Source: COE1 sp949066965 (GTDB lineage Bacteria; Bacillota; Clostridia; Lachnospirales; Lachnospiraceae). Taken from it: a stretch of DNA of 64,000 nucleotides. Position 1 is the stretch's first letter, and the number at the start of each line of letters is the position of its first letter. Positions 62,132 to 64,000 of this stretch are shown one piece after another. The position numbers and the translations under genes are program-made. The DNA lies in the NCBI GenBank assembly GCA_949066965.1, contig CARTDA010000005.1:133264-197263 (forward strand), read 5' to 3'. The notes beneath the pieces were generated by a model, which worked only from the letters and a program-made list of their open reading frames with translations, did no database searches and was not told the origin of the DNA.

Positions 62132-63979
62132 CTATGTCCGGTTCGCCTTTTTGCGCGTCTTTTCCTCGTACATGGTTTCATCGGCTATGCGGATGTAGTC
62201 GTCAAGCGTCCTGTCAGTAGCCATGTCAGTATAGACAGCCCCCACGCTGAAGGTCAAGTCAAACGGAAGATTTTTTTCCTTCGCTTTCCGCGTTACCTCC
62301 TCACGCATACTGCTTATTATGCGTTCGTATTTTTCCTGGTTTATATTTTCACACACGATGATGAACTCATCCCCGCCGTTCCTGACCGGAATGTCGCCTT
62401 TACCGCAGTGTGCCATAATCGTTGAGGCAATAATGTTTATCGCATTGTCCCCATAGTCATGCCCGAAATTGTCATTGATGTATTTGAGCCTGTCCATGTC
62501 GACAAACATAATCAGCAGGTTCTCGCCCCTGGCTTTCTTCTCGTCAAAAAGGCTGCACACCAGCTTCTGGAAGCCAAGGCGGTTATAGAGCCCGGTCATG
62601 GCGTCTTTGACATTCATGTCCGCAAGCATTTTGTTCATGTATCCAAGCTTTTCTTTTTCATACAGGTTCCGCATCGCGGAGATAAGGACATTGAGCACCT
62701 TGAACAAATACTGCTTTTCCATCAGGTAGACCGCGTTGCGTATGACAAAATACCCGATTGTGTGCTGCCTGAAATGAAGCGGCATAAAAAGGAAATCCAT
62801 CCCGCCCTTTTCCTTATAGTCAAACATGGGGAAAAGGCTGTCAATTGTGTGCTTTTCACTGATAGTCCCCTCCTTCATGTCATAGGCAAATTCCACGGAC
62901 ATCTTTTCCGGATAGCTATGGATATGAAATTTCTCATCGTCAATCAGGCTCGGGTTAAAGTAATTCAAGTCCTGGTGGAAATCATTTATGTGCTCATCCA
63001 GCACAATGTACATGGCGTCACATTTTAAAGCCGGAATACATGCCGGAATGCATGCGGAAATTTCCTTGATGGTAGTACAGTTTAAAATGGCATATTCCAG
63101 CCCCAGCACCTGTTCCTCAAAATCAATCGTCTCGATTTCGTACAAAATCTGTTCCTTTGAACGCTTTTCCTGGTCAACAACGGAATCGCTTTTACAGCCG
63201 CAGCTGTCCCAGTAGACAGACTTGGCATCTGCATAGTTGTATTTTTCAACCGGCTGCCCATCCCATATCCGAATCAGCAGATCGGCACAGAGATAACCAA
63301 TATCTTCGCGGATGTAGCCCACCGTAGTAATTTTAGGGGAGTAAAAGGCAGCTTTGTCAAAGTTGTCAAAACCGGTTACACAGAAATCATCCGGAACCTT
63401 GTAGCCCAGTTTTTCGGCGGCATCCAGGACGCCGACGGCAATATTGTCACTGGCACAGACAACGGCGTCCGGAAGCTGGCCGCCTTTGTCCAGCTGGCTT
63501 GCCATATAAGTAAAACCCCTGTAACCGCACGAAAACTCATAGGATTCAAAATAGAAATCGTTTTCCGAGTACGCTAAATGATGACGCTCCATAAATTCCT
63601 TTAATGCGTTTGTGCGGATGTTGTTTTCATAATTGCTCTGGGGACCCATCATGAACCAGAACCGGCGGCAGTTGTGCATCGTGTAGAGATGTTCAATCAT
63701 GGTAGTCATGGAACCACGGTTATCAATCCCGACATAATAAAATCCCGGAAGCTTATTCGAGATGGAGATGGCAGGTTTTCCTGTCTTTCTGACAATTTCG
63801 GCAATTTCATTGGAGACTTCCGGATAGCGGATATTGTTCAAATCCATGACAATGCCGTCAAAGTCGTTCAAATCCGGAAGCTTGTAGATATTGTATTCTC
63901 CGATATTGAAATCTGCGTCCCAGCTCCAGTCTCCGGAACTATTAAAAAGGTGATAGTCAACAACTGTGTTGGTGTCACT
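62132..63979 (-). CDS. LacI-type sensor domain fused to GGDEF diguanylate cyclase (5' end not resolved)
   Basis: The frame is open from 63979 down to 62132. The first 270 residues resemble a LacI/RbsB-type binding domain without a DNA-binding part (FDGIVMDLNNIRYPEVSNEI, DAVVCASDNIAVGVLDAAEK, DFCVTGFDNFDKAAFYSPKI). A linker of about 150 residues follows, then a GGDEF domain with DAMTGLYNRLGF, VDMDRLKYINDNFGHDYGD and the active site VRNGGDEFIIVCEN. The product would be c-di-GMP. An in-frame TAA lies at 63982-63980. The only starts inside are TTG 63871 and later ones, which would cut the first strand. The gene may be truncated, frameshifted or use an unusual start. Confidence 0.8.
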   Translation of the reverse strand, partial: SDTNTVVDYHLFNSSGDWSWDADFNIGEYNIYKLPDLNDFDGIVMDLNNIRYPEVSNEIAEIVRKTGKPAISISNKLPGFYYVGIDNRGSMTTMIEHLYTMHNCRRFWFMMGPQSNYENNIRTNALKEFMERHHLAYSENDFYFESYEFSCGYRGFTYMASQLDKGGQLPDAVVCASDNIAVGVLDAAEKLGYKVPDDFCVTGFDNFDKAAFYSPKITTVGYIREDIGYLCADLLIRIWDGQPVEKYNYADAKSVYWDSCGCKSDSVVDQEKRSKEQILYEIETIDFEEQVLGLEYAILNCTTIKEISACIPACIPALKCDAMYIVLDEHINDFHQDLNYFNPSLIDDEKFHIHSYPEKMSVEFAYDMKEGTISEKHTIDSLFPMFDYKEKGGMDFLFMPLHFRQHTIGYFVIRNAVYLMEKQYLFKVLNVLISAMRNLYEKEKLGYMNKMLADMNVKDAMTGLYNRLGFQKLVCSLFDEKKARGENLLIMFVDMDRLKYINDNFGHDYGDNAINIIASTIMAHCGKGDIPVRNGGDEFIIVCENINQEKYERIISSMREEVTRKAKEKNLPFDLTFSVGAVYTDMATDRTLDDYIRIADETMYEEKTRKKANRT

Positions 63980-64000
63980 TTAAAGTATTACTAATTTATA

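Overview
The window looks like chromosomal DNA of a butyrate-producing Lachnospiraceae-type Firmicute (Clostridia). The signs are a complete acetyl-CoA to butyryl-CoA operon, ptb-buk genes for butyrate release, AGGAGG-type ribosome binding sites, split ThrE exporter genes and many small intergenic palindromic repeats. I cannot fix the genus. No tRNA, rRNA, CRISPR array, intact insertion sequence or prophage was seen.

Layout. 1-678: structured repeats and a promoter with candidate redox-type operators. 679-7042: thl-crt-hbd-bcd-etfB-etfA, with a 155-nt MITE-like hairpin between etfB and etfA. 7164-7706: a Uma2-type nuclease-fold gene. 8224-14969: a polyamine operon encoding AdoMet decarboxylase, Arg/Lys decarboxylase, spermidine synthase, agmatinase, carboxynorspermidine dehydrogenase and carboxynorspermidine decarboxylase. 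It therefore holds two different routes to spermidine behind a leader of about 450 nt. 15015-17045 (minus): butyrate kinase and phosphate butyryltransferase, which complete the butyrate route. 17243-20372: a split Thr/Ser exporter and a subtilisin-like protease. 20442-24552: a DEDDh exonuclease and a 1074-residue HD plus Hsp90-type ATPase protein whose C-terminal 40 percent is sharply AT-rich. 24650-31564: lipoprotein, signal peptidase II, carbamate kinase, two PfkB kinases and HtrA.

31991-41955 is a galactan/galactose island: GH53 galactanase, GalT, LacI and AraC regulators, GH2 beta-galactosidase, an unrecognised 619-residue protein and a 72-residue zinc-ribbon protein that overlaps it. A LacI-type palindrome lies just after the promoter of the GH53 gene. 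41994-47308 holds an AraC remnant, a regulator in which an XRE domain is fused to a PurM-like (AIR synthase) domain, two half-ABC exporters and a truncated gene. Related promoter-bearing repeats lie beside both remnants. 47365-51943: acetyltransferase, ferritin-like protein, a membrane protein made of two fused copies of itself, and a decayed secreted CBM/vWA/Cys-protease gene with a nonsense codon and an inverted internal segment. 52503-56251: a GrpE-Hsp70-J-like chaperone operon whose J domain has lost HPD. 56338-63979: a tyrosine recombinase, secA, prfB with its programmed frameshift, a zinc-ribbon membrane protein and a sensor-GGDEF protein cut at the window edge.

The most unusual signals are the HD-Hsp90 mosaic protein, the XRE-PurM regulator, and two families of modular hairpin repeats. 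Family A is at 102-387, 11500-11565 and 36647-36792. Family B, with an 87-88 nt period, is at 8028, 21143 and 31620, each time directly after a hairpin and a T-rich stretch.
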